Assembly (NCBI GenBank): GCA_902803675.1
Contig: CADCQZ010000041.1
Location: 1-9,264 of the forward strand
Origin: an uncultured Eubacteriales bacterium
GTDB lineage: Bacteria; Bacillota_A; Clostridia; Christensenellales; Aristaeellaceae
Length of the DNA stretch: 9,264 nt
Direction of reading: 5' to 3'
The notes under the pieces were generated by a model. The model did no database searches, was not told the origin of the DNA, and saw nothing but the letters and a program-made list of their open reading frames with translations. A program made the position numbers and the translations under genes. Shown here piece by piece: positions 7,103-9,264 of this stretch (positions within the stretch are counted from its first letter, which is position 1; each line of letters starts with the position of its first letter).

Positions 7103-7124
7103 TTTGCCTTCATGGGAAGGCAAA
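7103..7124 (+). other. Intercistronic stem-loop 1
   Basis: TTTGCCTT (7103-7110) pairs perfectly with AAGGCAAA (7117-7124) around a six-base loop, starting ten bases after the stop of the binding-protein gene. It has no U-tract of its own and abuts the next stem-loop directly. Confidence 0.7.
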
Positions 7125-7161
7125 ACACAGAAGAGGCATGGCTTTCATGCCTCTTCTGTGT
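7125..7161 (+). terminator. Strong 16-bp stem-loop, likely attenuator or mRNA 3' stabiliser
   Basis: ACACAGAAGAGGCATG (7125-7140) is perfectly complementary to CATGCCTCTTCTGTGT (7146-7161) with a five-base GCTTT loop. AAAA precedes it, but only TCATTATC follows rather than a long U-tract, so it should terminate partially at most. In importer operons such elements between binding-protein and permease genes let the binding protein be made in excess. I infer partial termination or protection of the upstream mRNA end; the sequence alone does not separate these. Confidence 0.7.
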
Positions 7162-7168
7162 CATTATC

Positions 7169-7204
7169 GCTCCGCCGGCCGGTGAGGTCTCGGCCCGGCG
7201 GAGC
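7169..7204 (+). other. Intercistronic stem-loop 3 (GC-rich)
   Basis: GCTCCGCCGG (7169-7178) pairs perfectly with CCGGCGGAGC (7195-7204). The 16-base interior can add CCG/CGG pairs with one bulge. No U-tract follows. It ends 32 bases before the AAGGAGG (7237-7243) of the permease gene. Confidence 0.65.
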
Positions 7205-7254
7205 CAGTTGGACCGGTCTCAAGTATGCCGCGTGTTAAGGAGGTTTTATCCCTC

Positions 7255-9264
7255 ATGACAGAGAAGAAAATGAAAACCGCCAAAATATTGACCGGCAGCC
7301 TGATCCTCCTGATCGGCATCATGATCCTGTGCCAGAGCTATATGGGCTTTGTGAAGGATCAGGTGATCGCCGCGCTGCAGGCGGAAGCGGCAGCGGAAGG
7401 CGAAGCGCCGGGCTATCCGATCGACTTCATGAGCGCGTTCCTCGCCAGCTTTCAGTATGTGCAGGGCATCGCCACTTTCCTGGTGGCGCTGCTGTTCTCC
7501 GTTTCCGGCCTGATGGTCCTTATCACCGCGGGACGGACGGGCGCCTGTTTCAAAGCCGCTTTCATCACTGCCCTGGGCTCTCTGATCGGGATCGTCCTTC
7601 TGGTGCCCGTGGACTATTCCGTCGCCTGGTGCGCGATCGCGCTGGCGCTGGCGCTGCTGCTGGTGATCTTCGCCCTGGCGGGCGACAACCAGAAGCGGCA
7701 TTCCATCGTATCCGCCCTGTCGCCCCAGCGGGTCAAGACCTATCTTTCCAAACCGCAGAACGCCATCCTGCTGGTCCTGGGCATCCTGCTGACGGTGACC
7801 ACCGTTTTCCCGATGATCACGATCCTGCAGGATACCTTCAAGCTGCATCCCGGCAGCATCGACTCGGCGGAGGAAGCCCTCGGCCATCAGTTCCAGGCTA
7901 TCGACGGCATCCATACCACCTATAACTGGACGAACCTGCTGGGGGAGGGCGTGACCACCCGTGTCAACCGGGTGCGGGTCTATGTGAGCAACGCCTCCAC
8001 CTACCTGCTGCCCCCGCTGTACAACTCCGTCCTGATCAGCGCTTTCGCCTGCTTCGGCGCCATCCTGTACGGCGGCATCTTCGCGTACCTGGTGACCAGG
8101 ACCAACCTGAAATTCAAAAAATACCTCAGTTCCATCTTTATTTTCCCGTACATCATGCCCCAGTGGACCCTGGCCGTCATGTGGCAGAACCTGTTCAACA
8201 GCAATATCGTCACGGGCGGCAACGACGGCCTGTTCGTGGCGCTGTTCCATGTGTATATGCCCAAATGGTGGTGTGAGGGCCTGTTCCCCGTATCGGTGGT
8301 GCTGGCGCTGCATTACGCGCCCTTCGCCTACATCCTGATCGGCGGTATTTTCCGCAATATGGACGCCAACCTGGAAGAGGCGGCTACCATATTGAACACG
8401 CCCCGGTGGAAGACTTTCCTGAGGGTCACGCTCCCGCTGGTCAAGCCGGCGATCCTGTCCACCATCCTGCTGGTGTTCTCCAGTGCCATGGGTTCTTATC
8501 CCATTCCCCATTACCTGAACCTGCGCACACTGTCCACCCAGTATGTCGGCATGAGCTCGGACCACGCCGGCCAGGCCAGTATCCTGGCGGTCATCATGAT
8601 GCTGTTCGGCTTCATCATCCTTCTGGTCAACCAGAGGACCACATCCGGCCGCAAGAACTTTACCACCGTCACCGGCAAATCCGGCCAGTCCAGCGTGGTC
8701 AATCTGCGCGGCGCGAGATACCCGATCAGCTGTCTGTTCGTGCTGCTGACGCTCCTGACGGGCATCATGCCCATCATCCTTTTCGCGGTCGAGACCTTCC
8801 TGCCCAACCCCAGTGACTACTCCTTCATCCAGCACGGCATCGCGGGCCATATGACCACCAAGTGGTGGATCACCGCGGAGAACGTGTCGGAGAACGGCAT
8901 GTACGGCCAGAAGGGCATCCTGTTCAATTCGGAGATCTGGAACGCCTTCGGCGGCACCCTGATCGTGGCGATCCTGTGCGCGCTGTGCGCGGGCACCATC
9001 GGCACCCTGATCGGCTACTGCGTCAGCAAGAACCGCCGCAGCAAGTGGTCGGCCTATGTGAACAACATGGCGTTCCTGCCCTACCTGATGCCGTCCCTGG
9101 CCGTGGGTGTCGCGTTCTTCATTTTCGGTTCCAACGTGGGCATCTACAACACCTTCCTGCTGCTGGTGCTGGCCGGCACGGTCAAGTACATCCCCTTCGC
9201 CAGCCGGTCCGCCCTCAACAGCATGATGCAGCTCTCAGGCGAGATCGAGGAGGCGGCGATCATC
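7255..9264 (+). CDS. Fused two-domain ABC importer permease with extra N-terminal membrane module (runs off right edge)
   Basis: 670 residues are visible and the frame is still open at the window edge. Residues 1 to about 145 form an extra module with roughly four membrane helices (about 10-30, 66-91, 101-119, 123-143) not found in a minimal permease. A further helix (168-190) and an extracellular stretch lead into a MetI-like permease half with helices about 255-281, 290-313 and 343-367. Its cytoplasmic EAA loop is E374-E375-A376-A377, continuing to FLRVTLPLVKPAIL (388-401); the usual Gly of EAAxxxG is Asn381. A second half begins at about 489 and reaches its own EAA motif, E666-A667-A668, in the last visible residues. 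The two-halves-in-one-chain layout is that of AfuB/FbpB/ThiP-type importers. AAGGAGG at 7237-7243 lies 11 bases before ATG 7255. It presumably works with the upstream binding protein and an ATPase encoded beyond the window. Confidence 0.88.
   Translation, partial: MTEKKMKTAKILTGSLILLIGIMILCQSYMGFVKDQVIAALQAEAAAEGEAPGYPIDFMSAFLASFQYVQGIATFLVALLFSVSGLMVLITAGRTGACFKAAFITALGSLIGIVLLVPVDYSVAWCAIALALALLLVIFALAGDNQKRHSIVSALSPQRVKTYLSKPQNAILLVLGILLTVTTVFPMITILQDTFKLHPGSIDSAEEALGHQFQAIDGIHTTYNWTNLLGEGVTTRVNRVRVYVSNASTYLLPPLYNSVLISAFACFGAILYGGIFAYLVTRTNLKFKKYLSSIFIFPYIMPQWTLAVMWQNLFNSNIVTGGNDGLFVALFHVYMPKWWCEGLFPVSVVLALHYAPFAYILIGGIFRNMDANLEEAATILNTPRWKTFLRVTLPLVKPAILSTILLVFSSAMGSYPIPHYLNLRTLSTQYVGMSSDHAGQASILAVIMMLFGFIILLVNQRTTSGRKNFTTVTGKSGQSSVVNLRGARYPISCLFVLLTLLTGIMPIILFAVETFLPNPSDYSFIQHGIAGHMTTKWWITAENVSENGMYGQKGILFNSEIWNAFGGTLIVAILCALCAGTIGTLIGYCVSKNRRSKWSAYVNNMAFLPYLMPSLAVGVAFFIFGSNVGIYNTFLLLVLAGTVKYIPFASRSALNSMMQLSGEIEEAAII

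Noticed and set aside
5755..7164. 469-residue open frame on the minus strand opposite the binding-protein gene
   Set aside because: Low-complexity Gly/Val/His/Leu-rich antisense translation. The long opening is explained by the very strong codon bias of the plus-strand gene; no ribosome binding site or promoter supports it.
7246..8850. 534-residue open frame on the minus strand opposite the permease gene
   Set aside because: Its translation is rich in Gln, His, Asp, Gly and Arg without domain motifs, and it mirrors a real membrane-protein gene. GC-biased third positions on the plus strand suppress stops in this antisense frame.

Overview
The window looks like chromosomal DNA from a GC-rich low-GC-lineage Gram-positive, most likely a Clostridia-type Bacillota. 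The basis is strong AGGAGG-type ribosome binding sites before nearly every gene, sigma-A-like promoters (TTGACG-17-TATACT, TGG-extended TATAAT), a TTG start codon, a membrane-anchored M15/VanY-type peptidoglycan carboxypeptidase, and exported proteins with Gram-positive-style leaders. No rRNA, tRNA, CRISPR array, insertion sequence or phage gene is visible. I see no clear mobile element, and coding density is high.

Left arm (1-1732, minus strand): two aldo/keto reductase genes in tandem. The upstream one (1732 to 614) carries a C-terminal double [4Fe-4S] ferredoxin-like domain. The downstream one (574 to beyond the left edge) is a plain aldo/keto reductase, seen only in its N-terminal 191 residues. 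They are separated by 39 bases and probably co-transcribed. A 197-base divergent intergenic region follows, holding a near-consensus promoter for the plus-strand genes.

Centre (1930-4467, plus strand): a compact operon of three genes. They are a GNAT acetyltransferase fused to a nitroreductase-like domain, a second stand-alone GNAT acetyltransferase starting at TTG, and an AEC-family (auxin efflux carrier-like) membrane transporter. Spacings are 14 and 34 bases, which suggests co-expression. The substrate is unknown; modification/reduction plus export of a small molecule is a reasonable guess only. A separately promoted gene (4530-5585) then encodes a membrane-anchored peptidoglycan-binding D,D-carboxypeptidase and ends at a good intrinsic terminator (5612-5640).

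Right arm (5700-9264, plus strand): an ABC importer of the iron(III)/thiamine/polyamine type. It has a strong promoter, a secreted solute-binding protein (5779-7092) with strongly biased codons, an intergenic run of three consecutive stem-loops (7103-7204), and a large fused two-domain permease (7255 to beyond the right edge) with an extra multi-helix N-terminal module. The ATPase gene would be expected downstream, outside the window. The most noteworthy points are the fused permease with its extra N-terminal membrane module, the apparent absence of a lipobox on the binding protein, the three-hairpin intercistronic region and the GNAT-nitroreductase fusion. None of these by itself establishes a new system.
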